64,000 bases of DNA from Symbiodinium natans. Taxonomy: Eukaryota > Sar > Dinophyceae > Suessiales > Symbiodiniaceae. Positions within the stretch are counted from its first letter, which is position 1. The number at the start of each line of letters is the position of its first letter. Below, in pieces: positions 47,205-58,573 of this stretch. The DNA lies in the NCBI GenBank assembly GCA_905221605.1, contig CAJNDS010002495.1, positions 213,214-277,213 on the forward strand. The letters are read 5' to 3'. A program made the translations under genes and the position numbers. A model generated the notes under the pieces. It saw nothing but the letters and a program-made list of their open reading frames with translations. It had not been told where the DNA came from and made no database searches.

Positions 47205-48256
47205 TTTACGAGTCTAAATTTGGGCTCGGGCTTGCGCCAGGAAAGGCAGATTGACTGTTTTTTTGAAGCCAAATGTGGCCTCGGGTTTGGATCACACGGG
47301 GTCGACAGGATGCATGACAAGGACACTGTTGCAGGAGCTTGGGACACCGAAGCCGGAGCCTTCTGCTTGATGTCCTCGGACGAGAGGTGCGACGCCGGCC
47401 GCAGCTGCCCGAGCTTGAAGCCCCATTCGTACTGGAACTTCTTCGCCCACCGCCGGAAGTAGCGACCAGCCGAGTGCTGCACGGCGCCATCTTCCAGCGC
47501 CCTCTGCATGCGTGCGGCGCGCGGGTGATCGGGGCATAAGTGAAAGCATAAGGTCACATACATCTCTGCCGCCTCGGATATGGACGGCGGAAGCCGGGCC
47601 ATCAGATTTTGCTCGCATATCCACTGTCGGAGACGGTATTCCACCAAAAAATGCACAGCTTTCTGATGAATCTGCAAATGCTTCTTGCTCCTAGGCATCA
47701 TTAACTGCGCTAAGAGGTCGGTGTCCGAAGCCAACACCATGGTTTCGAGGGCAGCTGTCATGGCATCGGAAGTAACGGCGTCACCGGCAAGAGTCCCCTC
47801 TTGCGCAACACCCGTCTCGCAAACAGGACTGCAGGCTGGCTTCTCCAATCCGCCAACATGAAGATGCAAATAGCTATCAACCGCTGGAGTGGACTCAACT
47901 GGTGATTCTCTTCCCGCTTTCGCTGACGCCATCGAGCTTGCAAAGCAGCTTTCAGGGCCTTCCTCAGCTCGCGGTCCTGCAACTGGCCACTCTTGTCTGC
48001 AGTCGCAGGATGCATCCTGCAACCGGCCCCTCTCTGCGGCGTAACAGCGGCAGACTTTGCGGCGCAGGCCAGGTCTTTTTGCTTGAGTTGCTGTAGCTTC
48101 AGGGTTGCTTCGTCCCACCTGGCATGCACAGTAGGAAAGGGGGCGCCGGGCTTGAGCCTTGCTGTATGGACAGTATACAGTCACTGCACGGGACCATGTG
48201 CAAGTAGCAACAGTAGGGGCGGTAAACTGACACCCATTGTCGGCTTCAGAACCCAC
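47126..48256 (-). CDS. DDE transposase, N-terminal part (copy 2)
   Basis: Same 376-aa frame as 34965-36095. The same frame discontinuities are present in both copies, so they arose before the duplication or reflect introns rather than independent decay. Confidence 0.6.
   Translation of the reverse strand: MGSEADNGCQFTAPTVATCTWSRAVTVYCPYSKAQARRPLSYCACQVGRSNPEATATQAKRPGLRRKVCRCYAAERGRLQDASCDCRQEWPVAGPRAEEGPESCFASSMASAKAGRESPVESTPAVDSYLHLHVGGLEKPACSPVCETGVAQEGTLAGDAVTSDAMTAALETMVLASDTDLLAQLMMPRSKKHLQIHQKAVHFLVEYRLRQWICEQNLMARLPPSISEAAEMYVTLCFHLCPDHPRAARMQRALEDGAVQHSAGRYFRRWAKKFQYEWGFKLGQLRPASHLSSEDIKQKAPASVSQAPATVSLSCILSTPCDPNPRPHLASKKQSICLSWRKPEPKFRLVNCSHIWLRSLPFLVGRCSCVGKGAGT
47758..48129 (-). 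CDS. Possible N-terminal exon of the transposase (copy 2)
   Basis: Identical 123-aa basic frame to 35597-35968 (LRKALKAALQARWRQRK). Confidence 0.4.
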   Translation of the reverse strand: MHARWDEATLKLQQLKQKDLACAAKSAAVTPQRGAGCRMHPATADKSGQLQDRELRKALKAALQARWRQRKREENHQLSPLQRLIAICIFMLADWRSQPAVLFARRVLRKRGLLPVTPLLPMP

Positions 48257-49087
48257 TTAGTTCTTATAACTCCCACAACCGGGTTACACGACCGCTCCTG
48301 CGCAGCCGGCTGCGAAGGCCTTGCTTCGGCCCTTCTCGCGACATCGCCTTCTACAGGCAGTTCTCCCTCCATTCCGCAAACCCTCACACAGCCGCCAAGT
48401 GCCTTGCAGGAGCCAAAAAACTTCCGGCGCAACTTGCTCGCAGCCACAGCAGCGTCTGGCTCTGAAACATTCTCCAAACACGGTGTTGGTGTAATCCGGC
48501 TTTGAACCTGACCAAACCTGTTTACACCCTCCCCTCCAAGCTGCGTTACTGCTCACACGTCGGACGTGCAATGTTCTGGTCTCGAGTTCATCACACAAGG
48601 GCGCTCGCCCCTTTAGCTTCCCCCGGAAACCCCGAGGAAAACAAAACCCTGGAAAGCGCCTTTCAAGGAAGCTGGAGGCCGAAGAAGGGTGCAGTTTCCG
48701 ACTCTCTTCACAATCTGGCTGCCGACCGATGCTTGCACTGGAAAAAAGATTCCCTCCCTTGGAAGGCGAGCCCCAGGGTTTTGTTTTACTGCCGCCCCAA
48801 AATCATTAGCTTGTTGTTTGCGCAGGGCCTCCGAAATCGCGTCCATTCCCTTGCTGCCACAAGACTGGATGGCAAAGCCTCCTAAATCGCGTCAATTGCT
48901 TTTGACTTGGGGCAGGGGTCTCTAAAACAGTGCCATGCTGTTGAGGTCGCCTCGCGCGTCTCCACAATGCTGGGACATTTGGGTTACCTGTTCCGGCCTC
49001 ACAGCGCTTTGTCTAAGTTTAGGATACCTTCTGACTCCTCAACTCGGTGTTGCTAGGATACCTTCTCACTCATAAATAAATCCGGCG

Positions 49088-52050
49088 TCGAAAAAGTATG
49101 GCTCATGCATCCTAAACCCTTTTGGATCCAAAAGCTACAAACTTGATTTTCACAGGCACCACGGGTGCTTGTCTTTGCATGGATTTTGAAAGGAGGAAGC
49201 CCGCATAGCGAAAACAGAGCAGGGAGGCCCCATAGTTCAAAAAAAATATGGCTCATGCATCCTAAACCCTTTTGGATCCAAAAGCTACAAACTTGATTTT
49301 CACAGGCACCACGGGTGCTTGTCTTTGCATGGATTTTGAAAGGACGAAGCCCGCATAGCGAAAACGGAGCAGGGAGGCCCCATAGTTCAAAAAAATATGG
49401 CTCATGCATCCTAAACCCTTTTGGATCCAAAAGCTACAAGATCTTCAAACTTGATTTTCACAGGCACCACGGGTGCTTGTCTTTGCATGGATTTTGAAAG
49501 GACGAAGCCCGCATAGCGAAAACAGAGCAGGGAGGCCCCATAGTTCAAAAAAATATGGCTCATGAATCCTAAACCCTTTTGGATCCAAAAGCTACAAGAT
49601 CTTCAAACTTTGATTTTCACAGGCACCACGGGTGCTTGTCTTTGCATGGATTTTGAAAGGACGAAGCCCGCATAGCGAAAACAGAGCAGGGAGGCCCCAT
49701 AGTTCAAAAAAATATGGCTCATGAATCCTAAACCCTTTTGGATCCAAAAGCTACAAACTTGATTTTCACAGGCACCACGGGTGCTTGTCTTTGCATGGAT
49801 TTTGAAAGGACGAAGCCCGCATAGCGAAAACAGAGCAGGGAGGCCCCATAGTTCAAAAAAATATGGCTCATGAATCCTAAACCCTTTTGGATCCAAAAGC
49901 TACAAACTTGATTTTCACAGGCACCACGGGTGCTTGTCTTTGCATGGATTTTGAAAGGACGAAGCCCGCATAGCGAAAACAGAGCAGGGAGGCCCCAGAG
50001 TTCAAAAAAATATGGCTCATGCATCCTAAACCCTTTTGGATCCAAAAGCTACAAGATCTTCAAACTTTGATTTTCACAGGCACCACGGGTGCTTGTCTTT
50101 GCATGGATTTTGAAAGGACGAAGCCCGCATAGCGAAAACAGAGCAGGGAGGCCCCAGAGTTCAAAAAAATATGGCTCATGCATCCTAAACCCTTTTGGAT
50201 CCAAAAGCTACAAACTTGATTTTCACAGGCACCACGGGTGCTTGTCTTTGCATGGATTTTGAAAGGACGAAGCCCGCATAGCGAAAACAGAGCAGGGAGG
50301 CCCCATAGTTCAAAAAAATATGGCTCATGCATCCTAAACCCTTTTGGATCCAAAAGCTACAAACTTGATTTTCACAGGCACCACGGGTGCTTGTCTTTGC
50401 ATGGATTTTGAAAGGACGAAGCCCGCATAGCGAAAACAGAGCAGGGAGGCCCCAGAGTTCAAAAAAATATGGCTCATGAATCCTAAACCCTTTTGGATCC
50501 AAAAGCTACAAACTTGATTTTCACAGGCACCACGGGTGCTTGTCTTTGCATGGATTTTGAAAGGACGAAGCCCGCATAGCGAAAACAGAGCAGGGCGGCC
50601 CCAGAGTTCAAAAAAATATGGCTCATGCATCCTAAACCCTTTTGGATCCAAAAGCTACAAACTTGATTTTCACAGGCACCACGGGTGCTTGTCTTTGCAT
50701 GGATTTTGAAAGGAGGAAGCCCGCATAGCGAAAACAGAGCAGGGAGGCCCCATAGTTCAAAAAAATATGGCTCATGAATCCTAAACCCTTTTGGATCCAA
50801 AAGCTACAAGATCTTCAAACTTTGATTTTCACAGGCACCGCGGGCGCTTGTCTTTGCATGGATTTTGAAAGGACGAAGCCCGCATAGCGAAAACAGAGCA
50901 GGGAGGCCCCAGAGTTCAAAAAAATATGGCTCATGCATCCTAAACCCTTTTGGATCCAAAAGCTACAAACTTGATTTTCGCAGGCACCACGGGTGCTTGT
51001 CTTTGCATGGATTTTGAAAGGACGAAGCCCGCATAGCGAAAACAGAGCAGGGAGGCCCCAGAGTTCAAAAAAATATGGCTCATGCATCCTAAACCCTTTT
51101 GGATCCAAAAGCTACAAACTTGATTTTCACAGGCACCACGGGTGCTTGTCTTTGCATGGATTTTGAAAGGACGAAGCCCGCATAGCGAAAACGGAGCAGG
51201 GAGGCCCCATAGTTCAAAAAAATATGGCTCATGCATCCTAAACCCTTTTGGATCCAAAAGCTACAAACTTGATTTTCACAGGCACCACGGGTGCTTGTCT
51301 TTGCATGGATTTTGAAAGGACGAAGCCCGCATAGCGAAAACAGAGCAGGGAGGCCCCAGAGTTCAAAAAAATATGGCTCATGAATCCTAAACCCTTTTGG
51401 ATCCAAAAGCTACAAACTTGATTTTCACAGGCACCACGGGTGCTTGTCTTTGCATGGATTTTGAAAGGACGAAGCCCGCATAGCGAAAACAGAGCAGGGC
51501 GGCCCCAGAGTTCAAAAAAATATGGCTCATGCATCCTAAACCCTTTTGGATCCAAAAGCTACAAACTTGATTTTCACAGGCACCACGGGTGCTTGTCTTT
51601 GCATGGATTTTGAAAGGAGGAAGCCCGCATAGCGAAAACAGAGCAGGGAGGCCCCATAGTTCAAAAAAATATGGCTCATGAATCCTAAACCCTTTTGGAT
51701 CCAAAAGCTACAAGATCTTCAAACTTTGATTTTCACAGGCACCGCGGGCGCTTGTCTTTGCATGGATTTTGAAAGGACGAAGCCCGCATAGCGAAAACAG
51801 AGCAGGGAGGCCCCAGAGTTCAAAAAAATATGGCTCATGAATCCTAAACCCTTTTGGATCCAAAAGCTACAAGATCTTCAAACTTTGATTTTCACAGGCA
51901 CCACGGGTGCTTGTCTTTGCATGGATTTTGAAAGGACGAAGCCCGCATAGCGAAAACAGAGCAGGGAGGCCCCATAGTTCAAAAAAATATGGCTCATGAA
52001 TCCTAAACCCTGGGACCCAAAAGCTACAAGACCTTCAAACTTATCACAAA
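49088..52050. repeat. 149-bp satellite with 904-bp higher-order repeat (copy 2)
   Basis: Again twenty unit markers and nineteen full units (49111 to 52002), but here six units carry the GATCTTCAAA insertion (one shortened to 158 bp) and one unit is 150 bp. The 904-bp period is visible at 49876, 50780 and 51684. The left half of the array has a different order of variants from copy 1 while the right half agrees, so the satellite is changing faster than its flanks. Confidence 0.93.
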
Positions 52051-52075
52051 CTTATCACAGGCGCTTGTCACGACG

Positions 52076-53781
52076 TGCTAAACCAGCTCACGCTCCCTAT
52101 TGGTGGGTGAACAGTCCGACACTTCGAGACTTCTGCGTCTCAATGATAGGAAGAGCCGACAGCCAAGGATCAAAAAACGCACGCAGTCCAGCCCCCTACC
52201 TACTCCCTCCCACCCCGAGGCGATCAGTCGCAGTCCAACAGATGATGGCTTCGTGGTAGGACCTTTCCAGCTGGCCACATGAGTCACATGAACCAAGTAT
52301 CTGAAGGAAGTGTTCCTTTCGCACTGATTTCGATTACTGTCGCAGCATCCAGTTCATCAGTCGGGCAAACTAACCTGTCTCACGAAGCTCACGTTCCCTA
52401 TTGGCGGGTGAAGACTCTGACACTTTGGGACTTCTGCGTCTTAATGATAGGAAGAGCCGACATCCAAGGATCAAAAAGCGCACACAGTCCAGCCCCCTAC
52501 CTACGCCCTCCCACCCCCTCCGAAACACCGAAAAACCCTGAACACGTGCACACAGTCCAGCCCCCTACCTACGCCCTCCCACCCCTCCGAAGCACCGAAA
52601 AGCCCTGAACACTGAGCGGCGTTCAGTCGCAGTCCAACAGATGATGGCTTCGTGGTATGACCTTACAGTCGCAGCATCCAGTTCATCAGTCGGGCAAACT
52701 AACCTGTCTCACGAGGCTCATGTTCCCTATTGGCGCGTGAACAATCCGACACTTCGGGACTTCTGCGTCTCAATGATAGGAACTCCCGCCCTCTCCGAAA
52801 CACCGAAAAACCCTGAACACGTGCACACAGTCCCTACGCCCTCCCACCCCCTCCCAAGCACCGAAAAGCCCTGAACACTGAGCGGCGTTCAGTCGCAGTC
52901 CAACAGATGATGGCTTCGTCGCATGACCTTACTGTCGCAGCATCCAGTTCATCATTCGGGCAAACTAACCTGTCTCACGAAGCTCACGTTCACTTTGGGA
53001 CTTCTGCGTCTTAATGATAGGAAGAGCCGACATCCAAGGATCAAAAAGCGCACACAGTCCAGCCCCCTACCTACGCCCTCCCACCCCCTCCGAAACACCG
53101 AAAAACCCTGAACACGTGCACACAGTCCAGCCCTCTGCCTACGCCCTCCCACCCCTCCGAAGCACCGAAAAGCCCTGAACACTGAGCGGCGTTCAGTCGC
53201 AGTCCAACAGATGATGGCTTCGTGGTATGACCTTACTGTCGCAGCATCACCGAAAAACCCTGAACACGTGCACACAGTCCAGCCCCCTGCCTACGCCCTC
53301 CCACCCCCTCCGAAGCACCGAAAAGCCCTGAACACTGAGCGGCGTTCAGTCGCAGTCCAACAGATGATGGCTTCGTCGCATGACCTTACTGTCGCAGCAT
53401 CCAGTTCATCATTCGGGCAAACTAACCTGTCTCACGAAGCTCACGTTCCCTATTGGCGGGTGATAGGAAGAACCGACATCCAGGGAACAAAAAGCGCACA
53501 CAGTCCAGCCTCCTACCTACGCCCTCCCGCCCTCTCCGAAACACCGAAAAACCCTGAACACGCGCACACAGTCCAGCCCCCTCCTGCCTCCGCCCTCCCA
53601 CCCACTCCGAAGCACCGAAAAGCCCTGAACACTGAGAGGCGTTCAGTCGCAGTCCAACACATGATGGCTTCGTGGTATGACCTTTCCAGCTGGCCACATG
53701 AGTCACATGAACCAAGTATCTGAAGGAAATGTTCCTTTCGCACTAACCTCGTTACTGTCGCAGCATCAAGAGCCGCAATCT
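52076..53781. repeat. Complex tandem array of 150-400-bp modules (copy 2)
   Basis: Same modules and spacing as 39895-41600, with a visible single-base difference (CTTACAGTCG here, CTTACTGTCG in copy 1). 53782-54373 holds no supported gene. Confidence 0.8.
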
Positions 53782-54373
53782 CCGAAGATCACCAAAAATG
53801 AGCACGAAGACTGGGGCGGATTTCCGAAATGTCAAGAAAACATGGGAGAACAGCACAAGTGCGAACGCACGTCAGAGCCGAAAAACAAAATCTGAGAAAC
53901 ATAAACCCAACATCTGAGAAATTCAGCGCGCCGACAAGAGCAGCAGATTTGCACAACACTGCTGCAAGTCCGACTGCCGCTCGTGCGAGTGACTACGAGT
54001 TACCACTAGGTCAAGACCCAGCCGTAGAAGACCCCTTACAGCAGAATCCAAAAACCGAGCCAGGACGCAACGCTACGTAAGCTGTTTATACAGCGGAGCC
54101 CAAACCCGAGCCAAAATGCAATGACGTTTGCTGCATCTTGGGCCATCCTAAACGCGATACAGGCCGGCTACTTTTGTTGCATCCTGGGCCATCCTAACCC
54201 CGGGGGATACAGGCCGGCTGCTTTTGGTGCCCAAAACCTACCAAGACATAGCTGCAAGCACTTCTAGCTGTTCTTTGCTGCGCGTTTGCTCAAGCCTTGC
54301 AAGGGCAGGTCCAGCCAATTACGAATTTCGCATCGATGCTGACTAGGCTGGCGCTTGGTGGACTGGCGACGTG

Positions 54374-56080
54374 CTAGACGAAGAAATCGCGCAAGCCAGC
54401 ATCGTCGTCCTCGGGAAACTCTGCAAGAGGCAGCGAGGGGATGTCAGGCTCGACAGGGGCGCTTGCGCTTGGGCCGCTGGGGGCAGCGTCGACCCTACGG
54501 AGATCTTCCACAACATGGAGCCAGCGATGCCGGCGGTCGACGGCAATGCGATGCGCATCGTCCTGGAAATACTCAACGGGGAAGAACTGGCCTGGTTTGT
54601 GGTTGGTCGTAAAAACTCTCACCACACCCTCCGGGAGAAATCCATCCTCATGACGCCCAGCGCAATCCCGCGGTTTCTCCAAATCAAACCATGCCTTCAC
54701 ATCGTCTATCTCAAGACGGGCCATGCTGATGTCATCCAGAACAACAGCCTGGTGCGGAAGCAACCGCACTTTCTTCAAGGCATCCATCTTGTTCAGGAAA
54801 TGCACTGCGCTGCACAACTCCACCAAGCATGCCATGACCATCTCCGTTTTGCCCAACCCTCCATCGCCTTGCACCACCAAGGCCTTTGTTTTGGTCTCGT
54901 GCTTCAACCATTCCTTCATACCGTCAGGGATGGAAAACGCTGAGACGGCATACCGAGATTGGGTAAACAAAGTTGAGCTTTGGGACGCAGGCTGCCACGC
55001 TGCAAGCACCTTGTGCAACTCCTTCTCTGCATTCGGAAGGCTGCCAACGTGATTCCAAACCAGGACGTTACCTTGCAGCTTTTCTGTTTTGGCAGCCTGC
55101 CACAACCGAGAGACCGTCTGAATGTTGCGTTCCACCACAAAATCCGTGAACTCAGAGAAGCTGAGACGTGTGCGACGTTTTTCAGCCGCAGGAGCTGGCG
55201 TTACCTTCCCTTTGTTCTTTTTCTGTGCGGCATCTTGCGGGCGAGCGACAGTCAAGGCCATGGCTTTCTCGCGAGTAAAAGAGCGTGGCCAAAAGAGAGC
55301 ATCTCCATCTAGATCTTGACCTGGTTTGCGTGGGCCTTCAGTCAAGAGGTAGCTGACATATGCAGCAAAACCACTGCGATTGAAGGTGAAAAACGCATGT
55401 ATCCCATGTTTTGTCGCCAAGTCCTTGCGGACACTGCAATGCACAAAATGTGCATTGCACAGGAATGCTAGGTGTTGGTGACGCTCACGCTTGTCGGACC
55501 CAGGTTCATAGCGTTTGTGAGGCTCTTCTACCACAATGATCTTTTGAATCGTGTGGCGTGAACCACGAGCCTGACACACGTCAAGAAACACCTGAAGGAA
55601 GGCCTTCTTGCTGAGGTCACTGGGCTTCAAGCACTTCTCCTGCTGGCGGCGGTCGCACGTTTCCATGTATGCTCGTGGACAAGGCCACGTCAGCATACCT
55701 GCATAGGCACGCTTCTTTGCAGGAGCCGGCTCATTCATGGAACTCTCCGTCTCCGAAGCCGAACATTGCACCAGCTTGCACTCTGGAACTTTATCGCGGT
55801 GGCTGCTTACGCTGCTGGAGGAGCTTGAGCTGGAGGAGCGGGAGGAGCTGGCGGGCATGGCAGCAAAACGGGCAAAAGCCACACGGGACCTCGAGACTCG
55901 TCTCTTTGCGCAAGAACAAACAATCCGGGCACGTGTGCTTGGGACGCGGGCAAGCATGTGATGATGCGGCTGACAGGCAGTCCTTTCATGGGCATGGAGG
56001 ACAAGACAGAAAACATTCGTCAACCAAACGAAGCGTCTGCGGTTCACAGGTGTGCTTTGGCCAAGTCGCGCACGGTGCAA
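54374..56080 (-). CDS. Rep-like protein: HUH endonuclease plus SF3 helicase (copy 2)
   Basis: Identical 568-aa frame to 42193-43899, with RERHQHLAF, AAYVSYLL, GDGGLGKT, VVLDDIS and VFTTN motifs; the likelier start is at 55858. Intact HUH and helicase motifs in both copies argue that the gene was functional until recently. Confidence 0.85.
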   Translation of the reverse strand: MHRARLGQSTPVNRRRFVWLTNVFCLVLHAHERTACQPHHHMLARVPSTRARIVCSCAKRRVSRSRVAFARFAAMPASSSRSSSSSSSSSVSSHRDKVPECKLVQCSASETESSMNEPAPAKKRAYAGMLTWPCPRAYMETCDRRQQEKCLKPSDLSKKAFLQVFLDVCQARGSRHTIQKIIVVEEPHKRYEPGSDKRERHQHLAFLCNAHFVHCSVRKDLATKHGIHAFFTFNRSGFAAYVSYLLTEGPRKPGQDLDGDALFWPRSFTREKAMALTVARPQDAAQKKNKGKVTPAPAAEKRRTRLSFSEFTDFVVERNIQTVSRLWQAAKTEKLQGNVLVWNHVGSLPNAEKELHKVLAAWQPASQSSTLFTQSRYAVSAFSIPDGMKEWLKHETKTKALVVQGDGGLGKTEMVMACLVELCSAVHFLNKMDALKKVRLLPHQAVVLDDISMARLEIDDVKAWFDLEKPRDCAGRHEDGFLPEGVVRVFTTNHKPGQFFPVEYFQDDAHRIAVDRRHRWLHVVEDLRRVDAAPSGPSASAPVEPDIPSLPLAEFPEDDDAGLRDFFV

Positions 56081-56567
56081 AGTTTTTGGGGGCTCCGAAA
56101 CATGACTTGCATCGAAGTCCGTGCATTTTCAGTACTCGAAATGGTGCTTCCGCCCAGATCCCACTCATGTTCCCCACCGGACAAGTGGGGTTGTTAGCTT
56201 TTAAGGACAAAGCGGCGGCGCACATCATGCGACGCGATTCTCAGGACAGAAGGCAGGACAGCGTTGAGGCAGACAGCAGTACGAGATGCAGGACGCTAAG
56301 CAGGCCAGGGAGGCTGAGGCGGGCAACTGTGCCGGATTGTGGCCACGTGCAATAAACAGGCCAGGAGGGCTCAGGCGGGGAATTGTGCCGGAATATGGCC
56401 AGACGCAGTAATTAAGCAGGCCAAGGAGGCTCGCAATAAGCAGGCCGGGAAGGCTCAGGGGGGCAACTGTACCGGGCACACGGGAAGGCTCAGGCAGGCA
56501 ACTGTACCGGAATGCGGCCACACGCACCAAGCTGGCCACATTTTGTGTGCTGTCACTACTACCTCGC

Positions 56568-56821
56568 AGGCCTTGAAATCGTGCGCTGCGCAGGGAATTT
56601 CCAGGGTTACGATTTTGTTTTGTGCGTTTTACAGTAGGAACGGCGCCAAAAAACACAAAATCGTAACCCTGGACGTTGTCAAAAAAAAGAGTCTTTTTCG
56701 TTTTTTTTAGAGAACACCCAGGGTTACGATTTTGTGTTTTTGGCGCCGTTCCTACTGTAAAACGCACAAAACAAAATCGTAACCCTGGAATTTCCCTGCG
56801 CAGTGCACGATTTCGAGGCCT
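56568..56821. repeat. Long palindrome upstream of Rep (copy 2)
   Basis: Arms 56568-56672 and 56718-56821, same as 44387-44640. The neighbouring ~58-bp repeats (56281-56526) and ~95-bp tandem units (56772-57116) are also present. Confidence 0.9.
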
Positions 56822-58206
56822 TCAAGAGCCATTTTCGGTGACTTTTCCAAGGTAAAACGCGCAAAGCAAAATCGTAACCCTGGACATTCCCTGCGCAGCG
56901 CACGATTTTCAAGGACTTCAGGAACCATTTTCGTGGTTTTCCTGAGGGAAAACGCTCCAAGCAAGATCGTAAGCCTAGAAATTCACTGCACCGTGCACGA
57001 CTTCAAGGACTTTAGCAGCCATCTTCGTGATTTTCCGGAGGGACAATGCTCAAGGTGCAATCGTATCCCTGGAATGCGCTTTCAAGGACTTTAGGAGCTA
57101 GTTTTCCTTAGCGAAAACGCTCAACCATCCTGAACCCCAGGCCTTCTTCGCTCGCAGGCGCCCCAGAGGAGGCAGGTGTCCGATCACATCTGCCACAGCG
57201 TTTTTGATTCTAACTTGAGCCGAAGCCTGAAGCAAAAAAAAGCTTGAACTTCACCTGCTGCCCACGGATCTCGCCAAGAAATCCCAGATTGCCGGCATCA
57301 CAGACCTACAAAGGAATTGTTGTTAAACTTCGGTGGAATTGTGGAATGGTTTCGTCCGCAAGCGCAAAAACTGTCTTCTTCTTCTGCCGCCTTTCCCCCC
57401 CCCAAGCCTGCCCCCCCAGCCTGCCCCCCCAACCTGCCCCCCCCGTTGTCCCTCCTCCTTTGGCTCTTCGGGGTTTTGGGATCAGGTTGCGGTAAAAGAT
57501 CTGTCCAACTTTCCACGCCCCCATAACTCCCACAGCCCTCTTAAACGTCACAAAACTTCACAAACGCTTTCGTCGTCCTAGGGTCCTAGGCCCACGCTAA
57601 TCATGATTGCGGACTCGTCAGCTTCTTTAAGCATCTTCAAGCCTCACGTTGGGGCTGGTGCTTGTGATACAGCTGCAGTGTAAGATCTGAACGCGGCACA
57701 GGCTGCCAAAGACGATCACGCAGCTGCGCCTCACAAAGTTAAACAGTCGACGCTCCAGGCGTATGCTGTGCAGCGCTGCTGGCGCAGCCTCCAAAGCACC
57801 AGCTTCCAAAGTATCTGGCGCGGCTTCAAACCTGGTGTCGTAAATTGAGCACCACAACTGAACCTTAAAAGGCTTGCACCGGTGCACCGGTACACTGTAC
57901 ACTGCAGCACGGGCTGCAAAACGCCAGACATGCAGCTACGTCATGAAAGACGACGGTTGCAGCGATGCCCCGAGACACAGAAGCACGGGCTACAGAAGAC
58001 TCGACTAGCAGCTGCAACTGGAGCGACTTACCTGTACACAGCACGGGCTGCAAGAACAGAGAACACTGCAAACAACAGCGGCTGCTACACATCACACAGT
58101 AGCACTTCCTACGCTCCAGGCGCTGGATTCGGACCAACACTTGCAGCGGCTTTCAATGCCAAGATTCTGCTCAGGTCTTCTTGCGACAGCTTCTTGGCAT
58201 GTGCGA

Positions 58207-58428
58207 CTAACCTGGCGCAGAAGAAGCCCATATGTATAACCACAACCCCCAGACACTCCAAGTTTGTTCCGGCCTGGCCCGTTTCTGGCGCATCGATTTG
58301 AGCTCTTTGGCTGCGGCAGCTGCGTCACGCTTCAGAGCGCGTCGTGCCTCCCGCAACTCATTGATTCTGGTGTCCAAGTCCTGCATCGCATAAAAGGCCA
58401 GGAAGAAACTACCACCAACACGACCCAT
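58207..58428 (-). CDS. Short coiled-coil frame at the end of copy 2
   Basis: Same coding sequence as 46026-46247, starting at MGRVGGSFF. Upstream of the ATG this copy has the unique right flank, whereas copy 1 has the transposase end of copy 2. Confidence 0.4.
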   Translation of the reverse strand: MGRVGGSFFLAFYAMQDLDTRINELREARRALKRDAAAAAKELKSMRQKRARPEQTWSVWGLWLYIWASSAPG

Positions 58429-58433
58429 GCTGT

Positions 58434-58573
58434 AAGTTGCTGAGTGTGAACGCACGTTCTCTCTTTTGCAAACTTCTTAAGGGTGGGAGCCTCTTTACTT
58501 TACTTGCACCTTTTGGCAAATTTGTCTTGCGCACTGTGCAGTACGGATAGCTTCGGCGTAAGGTATCTGCACG
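58434..58573 (+). promoter_or_regulatory. Leader of the large plus-strand gene
   Basis: A 140-bp unique stretch between the duplication and the ATG. It contains GAACGCACGTTCTCTC, a relative of the three-copy repeat at 33884-34087, and a TTTT run (TTTTGGCAAATTT). No TATA box is evident. If the 24-kb duplicated block is an insertion, this leader would originally have continued into 33588-34087. Confidence 0.35.

Larger units (their letters stand above)
46249..58433. repeat. 12.18-kb tandem segmental duplication, copy 2
   Basis: Head-to-tail repeat of 34088-46252; offset 12,161 bp before the satellite and 12,181 bp after it. Gene frames are preserved base for base as far as I could compare, so the duplication is recent, maintained by conversion, or an assembly artefact. 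Its left junction reads CCATGCTGTGTGGCAC, which is the new joint; its right junction leads into CTGTAAGTTGCTGAG. Confidence 0.9.

Noticed and set aside
34088..58433. Calling the 12-kb duplication purely an assembly artefact
   Set aside because: Scattered substitutions and a different satellite variant order exist between the copies, so an artefact cannot be assumed, although it is not excluded.
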